Assembly (NCBI RefSeq): GCF_001580025.1
Contig: NZ_LSZO01000192.1
Coordinates: 1 to 64,000 of the forward strand
Reading direction: 5' to 3'
Source: Ventosimonas gracilis
Lineage (GTDB): Bacteria > Pseudomonadota > Gammaproteobacteria > Pseudomonadales > Pseudomonadaceae
DNA length: 64,000 nt
Under the pieces are notes generated by a model. It was given only the letters and a program-made list of their open reading frames with translations. It did not search any database and was not told where the DNA came from. How positions within the stretch are numbered: the first letter of the stretch is position 1; each line of letters begins with the position of its first letter. The position numbers and the translations under genes were made by a program. Positions 52,765-62,694 of the stretch are shown here, one piece after another.

Positions 52765-53395
52765 GAGTAAGCCAGCGCGACAGTAGCGGGGCGAGTGCTT
52801 CAAGCGGTGCAAAGCCGTTGGTCAACAAAGCCAGGCTGCCCGCGCGTTCGGCCAGCACCGTGGGGAAACCAGAGATGCCCAAGTTCTGCGCAAAAGTAAA
52901 ATCGGCGAGCAGCGCCTGTTCGGTTTTGTCACTATCGTAACTTTTGGCAAAGCTACTGCGCTTAAAGCCGACTTCTTCGGCAAGTTCCACCAACACTTGC
53001 GGCTTAACAATATCGCGGCCTTCGACATAAAACGCCTGCTGCATACGCAAAACAAAAGCTAAGGTGCGGGCGTTATCGAGTGTTTTTGCGCAGATCAGTG
53101 CGCGGCAGGCAGGCTCTGTGTCGTAGACAAAGCCTTCCCTAAGTGCGCCGCCAAAGTTAAAGGGTTGGCCGCTGCGTTTTTGCACTTCTTTCCAGTGACC
53201 CAAGATGTAATCGCGCATCTTGCTATCGATAGGCTCTTGCTGCCCGGCACGTAAACCACCGGCGACCAGATAAACCGGTATATCCGCCGCTTGCGCCTGT
53301 TTGGCGAGCGCTGCAAAAACCGGCGCAAACCCCCAGCACCAAGAGCACATGGGATCCATCAGGTAAATCAAGCGGGTGGGGTTATTGGGGTTCAT
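52745..53395 (-). CDS. DsbA-family thiol oxidoreductase (FrnE-like)
   Basis: Thioredoxin-fold protein, 216 residues, with the active-site motif CSWC in LMDPMCSWCWGFAPV and the cis-Pro loop GISGFPTVLAE. There is no signal peptide, so it works in the cytoplasm, unlike classic DsbA. Overlaps the ABC gene and follows trhO by 18 bases. Confidence 0.88.
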   Translation of the reverse strand: MNPNNPTRLIYLMDPMCSWCWGFAPVFAALAKQAQAADIPVYLVAGGLRAGQQEPIDSKMRDYILGHWKEVQKRSGQPFNFGGALREGFVYDTEPACRALICAKTLDNARTLAFVLRMQQAFYVEGRDIVKPQVLVELAEEVGFKRSSFAKSYDSDKTEQALLADFTFAQNLGISGFPTVLAERAGSLALLTNGFAPLEALAPLLSRWLTHAANAG

Positions 53396-53413
53396 GATGG
53401 ATTACTTGTGAGA

Positions 53414-54337
53414 TTACTGCGGCTGGCCGATCGGGCAAGGGCGATTGTGCAATCGAGCCAGTTCCACTTGGCGCTGACGTTCGCGGGCGCTTTCACGGGT
53501 CTTATCAGAAAGACTGTCCCAGCAATGCGGGCAGCTAATACCTTCTTCATAGTCTGGCGAGGCTCTATCTGCTGCCGACAGCGGATGACGGCAGGCGTGG
53601 CATTGGCTGTAGTCGCCTGGCTCAAGGTTGTGACGCACGCTAACGCGCTGGTCAAACACAAAGCAATCGCCCTGCCAGGTGCTTTGCTGTTCGGGGATTT
53701 TTTCCAGATAGTTCAAAATGCCGCCTTTTAGGTGAAACACCTCGCTAAAACCCTGATGCAGCATATAGCTGGAGGCTTTTTCGCAGCGAATGCCGCCGGT
53801 GCAAAACATGGCGACTTTTTTATGCCTTTTGGGGTCGGCATTGGCTTTTACCCAAGCAGGAAACTCCCTAAAGGTTTGCGTTTTGGGGTTAATCGCACCG
53901 TTAAAGCTGCCGATGGCAACTTCATAGTCGTTGCGCGTATCAATCAGCAGCACGTCCGGGTCGCCAATCAGCGCGTTCCAGTCTTGCGGCTCGACATAGG
54001 TGCCGACTTGCTGATTGGGGTCAACACCGGCAACGCCCAGCGTGACGATTTCCTTTTTTAATTTCACCTTGGTGCGGAAAAACGGTTGTTCGTCGTGGCA
54101 GGCTTCTTTGTATTCCAGGACGTTAAAGCGCCCGTCCCTGGCAAACCAGCCGCGCAGATTATCGATAGCCGTGCGGCTGCCGGAAACCGTGCCATTAATC
54201 CCCTCCAAAGCGAGCAGTAACGTGCCTTTAATGCCGTTATCCAACAAAAAACGCAGCAGCGGTTCGCGTAGTTCGCGGTAGTCATTAAGACGGACAAACT
54301 GATAGAGGGCGGCGACGATAATAGCTTTGTCTTGCAT
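53414..54337 (-). CDS. trhO: tRNA uridine-34 hydroxylase TrhO (rhodanese family)
   Basis: Oxygen-dependent enzyme that forms 5-hydroxyuridine at tRNA position 34. N-terminal acylphosphatase-like part ([16 protein letters not shown]), central rhodanese domain with active-site Cys in [13 protein letters not shown], and a C-terminal Cys-rich zinc-type part ([16 protein letters not shown]). 307 residues from ATG 54337; a GTG two codons earlier is possible. Confidence 0.94.
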   Translation of the reverse strand: MQDKAIIVAALYQFVRLNDYRELREPLLRFLLDNGIKGTLLLALEGINGTVSGSRTAIDNLRGWFARDGRFNVLEYKEACHDEQPFFRTKVKLKKEIVTLGVAGVDPNQQVGTYVEPQDWNALIGDPDVLLIDTRNDYEVAIGSFNGAINPKTQTFREFPAWVKANADPKRHKKVAMFCTGGIRCEKASSYMLHQGFSEVFHLKGGILNYLEKIPEQQSTWQGDCFVFDQRVSVRHNLEPGDYSQCHACRHPLSAADRASPDYEEGISCPHCWDSLSDKTRESARERQRQVELARLHNRPCPIGQPQ

Positions 54338-54352
54338 AAACACTCTTAAATT

Positions 54353-55153
54353 TCAATGGGTTGAAGGCCAGTAATGACTATCGGGCAAAGCCCGTGCACC
54401 AAAAATGGCCTGACCGATGCGGACAATGGTCGCGCCTTCTTCAATGGCAACCTCAAAATCGCCGGACATGCCCATCGACAGCTCATCCAGCGACACGCAA
54501 GCGGGCAAGTTGCCGCGTAATCGTTCGCGCAATTCACGCAGCACTACAAAACACTGGCGAACCCGCTCTATTTCGCTGGAAAACAGCGCCAGCGTCATCA
54601 ATCCGCGCACGCGCAGTGCCGGAAACTGCGGCAGTTCTTGGATAAAATCCGCCACTTCCTCCGGCTGCAAACCATACTTGCTAGCCTCGCCGGAGGTATT
54701 GACCTGCACCAATACCTTAAGCGTGCGCCCTTCAGCCTGCAGATGCTTATTGAGCGCGGCAGCGACGCGAAGGCTGTCCAGCGCCTGAAACTCGCTGGCA
54801 AAACGCGCCACTATTTTCGCCTTGTTGGTTTGCAGATGACCGATGACCGACCACTTTAAATCGGCCAAATCGGCCAAGCCTTCAGACTTTTGCTGCGCCT
54901 CCTGCACTTTGTTTTCCCCGAGCCACCTGCAACCTGCCGCATAGGCCAGACGCAGCACGGCTTCAGGCTTGGTTTTACTCACCGGCAACAGGCGCACACT
55001 GGCCGGATCCCGCCCGGATCGCTTACAAGCCGCCTCAATGCGTTTTTGCACATCGGCGATATTTTGCCGGATGTCTTCTATCGTCACCGCCTGCGAATAC
55101 TGGCCGTGACGGTCGTGATGAAGGATGTTGCTTTCGCTCGTTTCAATGCTCAT
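54353..55153 (-). CDS. yggS: PLP homeostasis protein YggS
   Basis: Alanine-racemase-fold PLP-binding protein (PLPBP/COG0325). The PLP lysine is Lys60 in RLLPVSKTKP; also WHFIGHLQ-type WSVIGHLQTNKAK, SMGMSGDFEVAIEEGATIVRIG-like end are present. Start ATG 55153 has GGTGAG before it; GTG 55087 would remove 22 unusual N-terminal residues and better match the common length (about 235-245), so either may be used. Nine bases... the stop lies 15 bases before the trhO start. Confidence 0.9.
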   Translation of the reverse strand: MSIETSESNILHHDRHGQYSQAVTIEDIRQNIADVQKRIEAACKRSGRDPASVRLLPVSKTKPEAVLRLAYAAGCRWLGENKVQEAQQKSEGLADLADLKWSVIGHLQTNKAKIVARFASEFQALDSLRVAAALNKHLQAEGRTLKVLVQVNTSGEASKYGLQPEEVADFIQELPQFPALRVRGLMTLALFSSEIERVRQCFVVLRELRERLRGNLPACVSLDELSMGMSGDFEVAIEEGATIVRIGQAIFGARALPDSHYWPSTH

Positions 55154-55173
55154 GGATTACTCACCGCTTTACT

Positions 55174-55470
55174 TCAATCAAATTGCGAGCCGCCCAAGCA
55201 GCGCGGCGAATTCGGCGCAATTTCACGCTGTTGCCATTCTTCAGGCGTATAGGTGTGCAGCGCCAGCGCATGAAAGCACTGCATTAAATCGCCCAAACAG
55301 GCGTAGACCTTTTGATGGCGTTTAACCGGATTAAGCCCGCCGAACTGCTGGCTCACCACGACCGCTTTAAAATGCGTCTGCTGGCCGCGACTGTGTTGAT
55401 GGCTTTCATCCGTCACCTCAAAAAATACCGGCGAAAGCGCCGCCAAGGCTTGTTCAATCTGCTGCTGCAT
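55174..55470 (-). CDS. BolA family protein
   Basis: 98 residues of the BolA/IbaG fold, probable partner of monothiol glutaredoxins in Fe-S or redox control. Typical parts are MQQQIEQALAAL, FEVTDESHQHSRGQQTHFKAVVV and GLNPVKRHQKVYACLGDLM followed by IHALALHTYTPEEW-like residues. ATG 55470 is chosen on family length; no strong ribosome site is visible. 20 bases before yggS. Confidence 0.9.
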   Translation of the reverse strand: MQQQIEQALAALSPVFFEVTDESHQHSRGQQTHFKAVVVSQQFGGLNPVKRHQKVYACLGDLMQCFHALALHTYTPEEWQQREIAPNSPRCLGGSQFD

Positions 55471-55526
55471 AAGAAAAGTCGATTTAAAAAGGCACTTATG
55501 GTGCTGGATTTTGCTGTCAATTGCAC

Positions 55527-55548
55527 GCTCTCCCGCTTGTGGGGGAAG
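55527..55548. repeat. CCCTCTCCC-family palindrome (degenerate)
   Basis: CTCTCCCGC TTGT GGGGGAAG, an imperfect hairpin between the LysR-gene stop (55567) and the BolA gene start. It is another member of the dispersed family. Confidence 0.5.
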
Positions 55549-55566
55549 GTAAATCAACCGCTTAAG

Positions 55567-56448
55567 CTAAGCCAGCTTACCCTTAAGCCAACTGCAAAAC
55601 GCCTGCACCAGCGGGCGCTCGGCTTTGTGGGGATGCGCGACCAGCCAGTAGCTGCGCGGCGAGTCGATCGTGAGCATAAAGGGACGCACCAAAAGGCCGC
55701 TTTGCAGTGCGGTGCTGGAGATCAGGTTATCGCCGATGCACACGCCTTGCGCGGCAATGCAGGCCGATTGCGCCCAACTGGCATCGGTAAACAAAAGGCC
55801 GCTTTGCGCATCGACCTCGCAGGCGGCGGCGCTCGCCAGCCAAACGCGCCAGTCGGTATGGTCGTTCATATGCAAAAGCGGCACTTTGCCCAGTTCGTGC
55901 ACCGATTGCAGGCCACCATACTGGTTGAGCAGACGCGGGCTACAGACCGGAAATAAACTTAGACTCACCAATTTTTGTACCCACTGCCCCGGCCAGTCGC
56001 CAATGCCAAAGGCAATAAACAGGTCGGCCTCGGCATGGCTGGTATCGCCGATTTCGCGCGGCGCAATCAAATGAAGCTGAACTTCGGGATATTGGCGGAC
56101 AAAATCGCCAATATGATGACAGAGCCAATAAGCGGCAAAACCCGGGTTGCAGCTTACCGTCAAGCGCCCGGCGAGTGGCTTGTTCTGGCAGCGCTGCGCC
56201 GCTTCGCGCAATCGCCCCAATAGGTTTTGCACCTCGTGCGCGTATTGCCTGCCTTCTTGGGTTAGGGAAATACCGCGCCCGTCGCGTTCGGTCAGGGCAA
56301 AGCCTACGCACTGTTCGAGTGTGCGGATTTGATGGCTGACTGCGCCGCGCGTCAAATTAAGCTCAGTCGCCGCCGCAGCGACGCTGCCCAAACGGGTAAT
56401 TGCATCAAGTGCGCGCAGCGCAGTGGTGGAAGGCAAATAAGCAGGCAT
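55567..56448 (-). CDS. LysR-family regulator (GcvA-like)
   Basis: 293 residues. N-terminal winged HTH (ALDAITRLGSVAAAATELNLTRGAVSHQIRTLE) followed by a periplasmic-binding-like effector domain. The start with MPAYLPSTTALRALDAI is of the GcvA/TrpI type. Divergent from the ThDP decarboxylase with a 135-base AT-rich spacer, so it probably controls the block that follows. Confidence 0.92.
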   Translation of the reverse strand: MPAYLPSTTALRALDAITRLGSVAAAATELNLTRGAVSHQIRTLEQCVGFALTERDGRGISLTQEGRQYAHEVQNLLGRLREAAQRCQNKPLAGRLTVSCNPGFAAYWLCHHIGDFVRQYPEVQLHLIAPREIGDTSHAEADLFIAFGIGDWPGQWVQKLVSLSLFPVCSPRLLNQYGGLQSVHELGKVPLLHMNDHTDWRVWLASAAACEVDAQSGLLFTDASWAQSACIAAQGVCIGDNLISSTALQSGLLVRPFMLTIDSPRSYWLVAHPHKAERPLVQAFCSWLKGKLA

Positions 56449-56583
56449 TAGCGGCGCTCATCGTTAAAATTTTCTCAACAATACAAGCAAAATAATTGCC
56501 TTGCTGATTTTTATTTTTCAACGATACTGCGAGCCAATAAAACAACCCTACCCAACCAATAACTCAAGTTAAGAGGTATCCCG
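56449..56583. promoter_or_regulatory. Divergent control region, lysR-type / ThDP enzyme
   Basis: 135 AT-rich bases between divergent starts. A LysR protein would be expected to bind here at T-N11-A motifs, several of which can be found but none is unique. AAGAGG lies just before the ThDP-enzyme ATG. Confidence 0.5.
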
Positions 56584-58200
56584 ATGAGCCAGCCTGCCCA
56601 TTCCTGCGCACAAGCCTTGGTTCGCCTGCTCGAAGGCTATGGCGTAGATTGCGTCTTTGGTATTCCTGGCGTGCACACGGTGGAGCTCTACCGCGCGCTG
56701 GCAGACAGCCAGTTGCGCCACGTCAGCCCAAGACACGAACAAGGTGCAGGCTTTATGGCCGATGGCTACGCACGAGCCTCGGGCAAACCCGGTGTGTGTT
56801 TTATTATCACCGGCCCCGGCATGACCAATATCTTGACCGCAATGGGGCAGGCTTATGCCGACTCCATCCCGATGCTGGTGATTTCCACCACTTCAAGGCG
56901 CGAGCACCAACGCTTAGGTCATGGCTATCTGCACGAAATGCCCGACCAACGCGCGACCATTTCCGGGGTCTGCGCCTTTAGCCATAGCTTGCAACGGGTG
57001 GACGAACTGCCGGAAGTGTTCGCCCGCGCCTTTGCCCTGTTTAGCTGCGCCCGCCCGCGTCCGGTACATATCGAAATTCCGCTGGATGTGCTGGAAATGT
57101 CGGTAAGTGGATTGGATTTATCGCCGCGCCCGCTGCCGCTGCCGAGCGTTCCGGCAGCAAAGCCATTGGAGCAGGCCGCTGTCCTTCTCGGCAAAGCCCA
57201 AAAACCACTGATTTTGGCCGGCGGTGGTGCCAAACAGGCCGCAAAAGCGCTCAAGCGACTGGCCGAACAACTGCAAGCGCCGGTCGCGCTGACCACCAAT
57301 GCCCGCGGCCTGCTGCCGCCAGAGCATCCTTTGTTGCTCGACGGCGTGCAGTCGTCTGGGCATGGCCGCGAATTGATTAACCAAGCCGATGCCGTTTTAG
57401 CCATTGGTACCGAATTGGGCGAGACCGATTATGACTTTTTTGCACTCGGGCCGATTAGCTTTAAAGCGCCGCTAATACGCCTTGATATTGACCCGCTGCA
57501 ATTGCTCTCCATCCAACGCGCCGAAGTTTGCCTGTTAGGCGATGCCAAAGCCGGCATTGAAGCGCTATTGACCGCGTTACCGGCGCAGCCCAAGTCAAAG
57601 GATTGGGGCGAAAACGCCGTTAAAGCGGTCAACCAACAAGAGCGCACAAGCTGGACCAAACGCGGCGCCGCCATGCAGCAAGTGCTCGATTGCGTGCGTG
57701 ACAGCTTGAGCGCGCCGATTATCGTCGGCGACTCCACCCAACCGGTCTACCAAGGCACGCTGGGCTACCGCGCCCCCGCGCCCGCTACTTGGTTTAACGC
57801 CAGTACCGGCTTTGGCACATTGGGCTACGCGCTGCCTGCGGGCATCGGCGCAAAACTCGGCAAAGCCCATTGCCCGGTGGTTGTATTAGCCGGTGACGGC
57901 GGTTTGCAGTTCACCAGCAGCGAGTTGATTTCTGCCAAGGAAGCGGGCATCGGCATCCTCCTGTTGATTTGGAACAACCGCTGCTACGGCGAAATCCGCG
58001 ACTATATGGCCGCCCGCGATATCCCGCTTTTGGGGGTAGACATTCACACGCCGGATTTTTCCGCGCTCGCGGCGGCCTACCAAGTGCCTTGGCAACGCGC
58101 GCGCAATCTGGATGAACTTGCCGGCCTCTTAAAAGGCCTGCAAGACAGCCAAGAACCGCAAGTGATTGAGCTTTCTGCTGCCGATTTTCTAAGCGTTTAA
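56584..58200 (+). CDS. ThDP-dependent decarboxylase, AruI-like (acetolactate synthase family)
   Basis: 538 residues with the three-domain layout of ThDP decarboxylases. Cofactor-activating Glu in VSPRHEQGAGFMADGYAR, and the GDG-NN ThDP motif from LAGDGGLQFTSSEL to LLLIWNN. It resembles the Pseudomonas enzyme for 5-guanidino-2-oxopentanoate (arginine transaminase pathway, AruI); other 2-oxo acids are possible. First gene of the block; 17 bases before the M20 gene. Confidence 0.75.
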   Translation: MSQPAHSCAQALVRLLEGYGVDCVFGIPGVHTVELYRALADSQLRHVSPRHEQGAGFMADGYARASGKPGVCFIITGPGMTNILTAMGQAYADSIPMLVISTTSRREHQRLGHGYLHEMPDQRATISGVCAFSHSLQRVDELPEVFARAFALFSCARPRPVHIEIPLDVLEMSVSGLDLSPRPLPLPSVPAAKPLEQAAVLLGKAQKPLILAGGGAKQAAKALKRLAEQLQAPVALTTNARGLLPPEHPLLLDGVQSSGHGRELINQADAVLAIGTELGETDYDFFALGPISFKAPLIRLDIDPLQLLSIQRAEVCLLGDAKAGIEALLTALPAQPKSKDWGENAVKAVNQQERTSWTKRGAAMQQVLDCVRDSLSAPIIVGDSTQPVYQGTLGYRAPAPATWFNASTGFGTLGYALPAGIGAKLGKAHCPVVVLAGDGGLQFTSSELISAKEAGIGILLLIWNNRCYGEIRDYMAARDIPLLGVDIHTPDFSALAAAYQVPWQRARNLDELAGLLKGLQDSQEPQVIELSAADFLSV

Positions 58201-58217
58201 AACAACAAGGATGACTG

Positions 58218-59807
58218 ATGAGTAACACCGAACCCATCAAAGCCTTTGCCAAACAGTGGGTTGAGCAAAACCAACAAAGGCTTTCCGACTGGCACCAAAA
58301 AATCTGGCACTACGCCGAACCTGCATTTCGCGAATACAAATCCTCTGCTTGGTATGTCGAGCTTTTGCGCCGTGAAGGCTTTACCGTCGAAGAAGGCAGC
58401 GGCGGCATGCCGACCGCTTTTTGCGCAATCTTTGAAAACGGCCAAGGTCCGACCCTTGCCAGCTACGCCGAATACGATGCCGTGCCCGGCAACTGCCAGG
58501 CGGCGACCACCCAAAAAATGCCACGCGAAGGCTTATCCCCCTACGCGCCTGGCCATACCGACCCGCATTCGGCGCTCGGCATCAGCGCACTGGGCGGACT
58601 GCTCGCCGCCAAAGCGGCCATGCAGAAATTTGGCCTTAAAGGACGGCTTAAATTCTTTGGCGAACCGGCGGAAAAACTGCGTGCATCCAAACCGGTACAC
58701 GCCGCCAAAGGCTATTACGACGATATTGACGCGGCGATCAGCTTTCACCCGACCTATATGTTGCCGATGAACAACACCACGGTTTGGGATACCCACTGCG
58801 GCATTGCCTACGCCTATATCTACAGCTTTACTTGCGAAAAACCCGAAGACTGGATCGCCGCCGATAAATTCAGCCCCATCCCGCAAAACCACCTGGCCGC
58901 GCGCGCGCCAGGTGCCAACGATGCGCTGGTGCATTTTTATACGCTCAATGAAAGTCTGCGCCGCTCCACCCTGCCCTTTACCGGCCTTTGGAGCTTTAAC
59001 GAGGCAATATTAACGGCCGGACAAGCGACTGCCGACAACCTGCCGCCGCATGTTTCACAAATCCAATACCTGCTGCGCTGTGACTCCATCGAACAGGCCG
59101 AAACCATCTGCGCCGTGATGGACAACAACGCCAAAGCCGCCGCGCTTGCAACCGGCTGCAAGTGGGAAAAAACCTGGGTCTGCAAATCCCGTGGAGGCTT
59201 GCCCAATCATGCACTGGCGCAACTTTGCTATGACAACCTGGCCGCGGTCGGCGCACCCGAGTGGGGCGCTCGGGCCATCAATATTGCTCAGCAAATCCAA
59301 CAAAACCTATCGCTTGAGCCAATGGAAAAACCCTTTCTTCCCGCCACCGAAGAACTGATTAGCCCGCAAGAATGCGAACGGCAATTACGTCTGCAAATGC
59401 CCGCCTGGCAAAAGTATTTAACCAGCGACGACTACCCGGAATACACCTGGCACTGCCCCACCGTGCGCCTGCTCATCGCCCGCCCGATGCTAAGCGCCCC
59501 TAAAGGTTACACCTACCCCGATTGGGTATCGGTGGCTTTGGGCGGCATTGCCTGCTGTATCGACCCGATGATTCAAACCGCCGCTAAAACCATTGGCGCG
59601 ACCTTGGTTGAACTGTTTTGCGAAGCCCAAAAACTAAAAGCCATCAAGGATGAATTTATCGAGCGCACCGGCGGCGGCATTGGCGGCAGCAAGTGGCAAG
59701 CGCCGCTTTTGCCCAAAGACTTTAAAGCGCCCCACGATTTCCGCTGGCCGGAATACATCACCACCGTTCGTGGTGAAGAATGGTGGATACCGACCCGCAC
59801 ACAATAA
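58218..59807 (+). CDS. M20-family amidohydrolase, AbgB-like
   Basis: 529-residue co-catalytic zinc hydrolase. The metal ligands are suggested by ASYAEYDAVPGNCQ, GHTDPHSALGI, FGEPAEKLRASK and AISFHPTYM; the family includes AbgB, which cleaves p-aminobenzoyl-glutamate, and other aminoacylases. Longer than simple aminoacylases, as AbgB types are. No signal peptide. Probably cleaves an imported amide; which one is unknown. Confidence 0.85.
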   Translation: MSNTEPIKAFAKQWVEQNQQRLSDWHQKIWHYAEPAFREYKSSAWYVELLRREGFTVEEGSGGMPTAFCAIFENGQGPTLASYAEYDAVPGNCQAATTQKMPREGLSPYAPGHTDPHSALGISALGGLLAAKAAMQKFGLKGRLKFFGEPAEKLRASKPVHAAKGYYDDIDAAISFHPTYMLPMNNTTVWDTHCGIAYAYIYSFTCEKPEDWIAADKFSPIPQNHLAARAPGANDALVHFYTLNESLRRSTLPFTGLWSFNEAILTAGQATADNLPPHVSQIQYLLRCDSIEQAETICAVMDNNAKAAALATGCKWEKTWVCKSRGGLPNHALAQLCYDNLAAVGAPEWGARAINIAQQIQQNLSLEPMEKPFLPATEELISPQECERQLRLQMPAWQKYLTSDDYPEYTWHCPTVRLLIARPMLSAPKGYTYPDWVSVALGGIACCIDPMIQTAAKTIGATLVELFCEAQKLKAIKDEFIERTGGGIGGSKWQAPLLPKDFKAPHDFRWPEYITTVRGEEWWIPTRTQ

Positions 59808-59844
59808 AGCCGCCAAAATCAACAACACCAAAGGATTACCCAAG

Positions 59845-60903
59845 ATGAACAAAGCTTTTATTTCCCGCTCCCCCGCTCCGCAAACCCTGCTCGCGGCTCT
59901 GTTCGCCGTAAGCCTTAGCAGCGCCGCACTTGCCGACATCACCGTGGTTTCTGTCGGCGGCGCGATGAAAGACACGCAAACCAAAGTCTGGTACAAGCCC
60001 TGGGAAGCCAAAACCGGCGCAAAAATCATTGCCGGTGACTACGCGGCAGAATTGTCCAAAGTCAAAGTCATGGTCGATACCAACAGCGTCTCCTGGGACG
60101 TGGTGGAGATGGAAGTTTCCGATATGACGCGCGGTTGTGAAGAAGGAATGCTCGAACCCATAGGCGACGCCCCCGCCCTGCAAGCACTGGGCGACGAACT
60201 GTTAGAAGGTATTTTGCACCCGTGCGGCGCGGGCATTTTTGTCTGGTCTACCGTACTCGCCTACAACCGCGCGCTGGTTAAAAGTGCGCCCACTGGCTGG
60301 GCGGATTTCTTCGATTTAGAAAAATTCCCCGGCAAGCGCTCGCTGTATAAAAGTGCCAAATACAGTCTGGAAATTGCCCTGTTGGGTGACGGCGTGCCGC
60401 TCGATCAGGTCTACGAGCTGCTAGCTACTCACCAAGGCCAAGACCGCGCTTTTGCCAAACTCGACAGCATCAAATCACAAATCCAGTGGCATAGCGTCGG
60501 TGCACAGCCGCCGCAGTTTCTTGCCGCCGGTGACGTGGTCATGAGCAGCGCCTTTAACGCACGCATTACCAGCGTACCGCAGCCGAATAACCTCAATATC
60601 GTCTGGAACGGCGGCATTTACGACATCGACGCTTTTGTCGTGCCCAAAGGCTCCAAAAACCTTGAGCAGGCGATTGATTTTATTGCCTTCTCGCTACAGC
60701 AGCCGCAGCAAAAAGCCTTTGCCGAGACCCTGCCCTATGGTCCTGTCAACAGCTTGACTTTGCCGCAACTGGATGAAAATCTACGTAAAAATTTGCCCAG
60801 TGATGCCGATAACCTCAAATTACAACTGGCGAGTGATTCGGCCTTTTGGGCGGATTACCGCGAGCAACTGGAAGAGCGCTTTAACGCCTGGATGGCGCGA
60901 TAA
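59845..60903 (+). CDS. PotD-like periplasmic binding protein (lone)
   Basis: 352 residues; signal peptide about 1-31 (LLAALFAVSLSSAALA), then ITVVSVGGAMKDTQTKVWYKPWE, typical of polyamine/iron-type solute-binding proteins. ATG 59845 follows AAGGA; the longer frame starts inside the M20 gene. No PotB/PotC permeases lie beside it; the next genes are a different ABC class. It may use the PotABC-like permease at 29-32 kb or one outside the window. Confidence 0.85.
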   Translation: MNKAFISRSPAPQTLLAALFAVSLSSAALADITVVSVGGAMKDTQTKVWYKPWEAKTGAKIIAGDYAAELSKVKVMVDTNSVSWDVVEMEVSDMTRGCEEGMLEPIGDAPALQALGDELLEGILHPCGAGIFVWSTVLAYNRALVKSAPTGWADFFDLEKFPGKRSLYKSAKYSLEIALLGDGVPLDQVYELLATHQGQDRAFAKLDSIKSQIQWHSVGAQPPQFLAAGDVVMSSAFNARITSVPQPNNLNIVWNGGIYDIDAFVVPKGSKNLEQAIDFIAFSLQQPQQKAFAETLPYGPVNSLTLPQLDENLRKNLPSDADNLKLQLASDSAFWADYREQLEERFNAWMAR

Positions 60904-60926
60904 CCCCCACCCGCCGGAGTTTGATT

Positions 60927-61733
60927 GTGACCCAAGCCAACACGCTAAATAAATCAGAAGCTAAACCGCCGGTCGTAGAAACCCGCGATCTGCATAAAAG
61001 CTACGGCGAGCACCACGTGCTTAAAGGGATTTCCTTTACCGCGCACGAAGGCGGCGTATTGTCATTGATTGGTTCGTCCGGTTCAGGCAAAAGCACCTTG
61101 CTTCGCTGCATCAATTTGCTGGAAATCCCCAACGCCGGCGAGCTTTATATCGGCGGCGAGCGGGTTCTGCTCAAACAAAGCCAAAGCGGCGAGCCGATAA
61201 TTGGCGACGCGCGCCAGGTCGAGCGCATCCGCACGCAGCTTTCCATGGTATTTCAGAGCTTTAACCTGTGGCCGCACCGCACCGTGCTGGAAAACGTCAT
61301 CGAAGCGCCGGTGCATGTGCTCGGTGAAAATAAACAAGAAGCGATAGCGCACGCCGAAGCGCTACTGGAAAAAGTCGGCCTCGCCGATAAACGCGCGGTT
61401 TACCCCTCGTTTTTATCCGGCGGCCAGCAGCAGCGCGTGGCGATTGCCAGAGCGCTCGCCATGCGCCCGAAAGTCATGCTGTTTGACGAACCCACTTCCG
61501 CACTCGATCCGGAACTGGTCGGCGAAGTGTTAAAAGTCATCCGCAGCATTGCCGAAGAAGGCCGCAGCATGATTTTGGTCACCCATGAAATGGCCTTTGC
61601 ACGCGATGTTTCCAGCGAAGTGATTTACCTCTACCAGGGGCAAATTGAAGAACAAGGCCCGCCCGAGCAAGTGATGCTCGACCCGATCAGTGAACGCTGC
61701 CGCCAGTTTGTACTGGCCGAAGCCAACCGTTAA
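60927..61733 (+). CDS. Polar amino acid ABC transporter ATPase (HisP/GlnQ type)
   Basis: 268 residues. Walker A GSSGSGKSTLLRCINLLE, signature LSGGQQQR, Walker B VMLFDEPTSALDPELVGEV, and MVFQSFNLWPHRTVLENVIEAP, which marks the HisP/ArtP/OccP group. GTG 60927 lies 7 bases behind GGAG; the TTG at 60921 is only one base from it. Serves the binding proteins and permease that follow. Confidence 0.92.
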   Translation: MTQANTLNKSEAKPPVVETRDLHKSYGEHHVLKGISFTAHEGGVLSLIGSSGSGKSTLLRCINLLEIPNAGELYIGGERVLLKQSQSGEPIIGDARQVERIRTQLSMVFQSFNLWPHRTVLENVIEAPVHVLGENKQEAIAHAEALLEKVGLADKRAVYPSFLSGGQQQRVAIARALAMRPKVMLFDEPTSALDPELVGEVLKVIRSIAEEGRSMILVTHEMAFARDVSSEVIYLYQGQIEEQGPPEQVMLDPISERCRQFVLAEANR

Positions 61734-61806
61734 TAAAAAGGAGATACCATCCAACAAAAGCAAAACCCAATTTAATTAAAACCCAAAAATAACGAGGACT
61801 ATTCGC

Positions 61807-62589
61807 ATGAGCACAATTAAAAAAACCCTAACCCAACTGCTGCAAGCCAGCTTGTTATTAAGCGCAGCCGGACTTGCCAGCGCGCAGGAAAAACTAGTAT
61901 TTGGCATCAGCCAAGAGGTTTATCCGCCATTTTCCTATACCGACAGCAGCGGCAACTGGACCGGTTTTGAACCGGACTTGGTACGCGCTGTTTGCCAGCA
62001 AATGCAAGCTTCCTGCAGCTTTAACGCCATTGCTTGGGACGGTTTAATTCCGGCATTAAATGCCAAACAGATCGACGTGATTTTAAACTCGGTATCCATT
62101 ACTGACGAACGTCGGCAAGTGGTGGATTTTAGCGAGCCTTATTTAATCACCCCATCGGTCTGGATTGGCGAAAAAGCCATTAAGTTAGAACCCACAGCGG
62201 CTGCTTTAAAGGGCAAAAAAATCGGCGTGCAAAGTTCCACCGTGCATGCGGTCTATGCCAAGGAGCGCTTTAAAGATTCCACCTTACGTTATTACGCCGA
62301 CCGCAACGATATTTTTGCCGAACTGCGCAGCGGTCGTATCGACATTATGCTGGTTGACCAAATGGGCGTCGACGAATACCTGGATTTGCCCATTAATGCC
62401 GAACTGGAAATTAAAGGCAAAGCCGAGCAAGACAAATTACTCGGCGAAGGCATTGGCGCGGTGGTACGCAAAGGCGATAACGCACTGCGCGAGCGTTTAA
62501 ACACAGCCCTTGATGAGCTGCGTAAAAGCGGAAAAATGCAAGAAATTGCCAAACCCTATCTGAGCGACGACTTTTTGGCGCTGGATTAA
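61807..62589 (+). CDS. Polar amino acid-type binding protein, paralogue 1
   Basis: 260 residues, signal peptide 1-26 (LLLSAAGLASA), then a family 3 solute-binding domain: ISQEVYPPFSYTDSSGNW and GFEPDLVRAVCQQM, with IDVILNSVSITDERRQVVDF. Closely similar to the next gene, so a tandem duplication is likely. The ligand may be a basic amino acid or related compound; the usual basic-residue contacts cannot be checked by eye. Confidence 0.92.
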   Translation: MSTIKKTLTQLLQASLLLSAAGLASAQEKLVFGISQEVYPPFSYTDSSGNWTGFEPDLVRAVCQQMQASCSFNAIAWDGLIPALNAKQIDVILNSVSITDERRQVVDFSEPYLITPSVWIGEKAIKLEPTAAALKGKKIGVQSSTVHAVYAKERFKDSTLRYYADRNDIFAELRSGRIDIMLVDQMGVDEYLDLPINAELEIKGKAEQDKLLGEGIGAVVRKGDNALRERLNTALDELRKSGKMQEIAKPYLSDDFLALD

Positions 62590-62694
62590 CCCTGATCGGC
62601 GGCAAAAAGCAACGGCCTTTATTTCCCCTCAATAAATCGCCCGTTTTTTGTCGCCTCCCTTTTAACCTTTAACTTAAATCATGGAAAGCACGGC

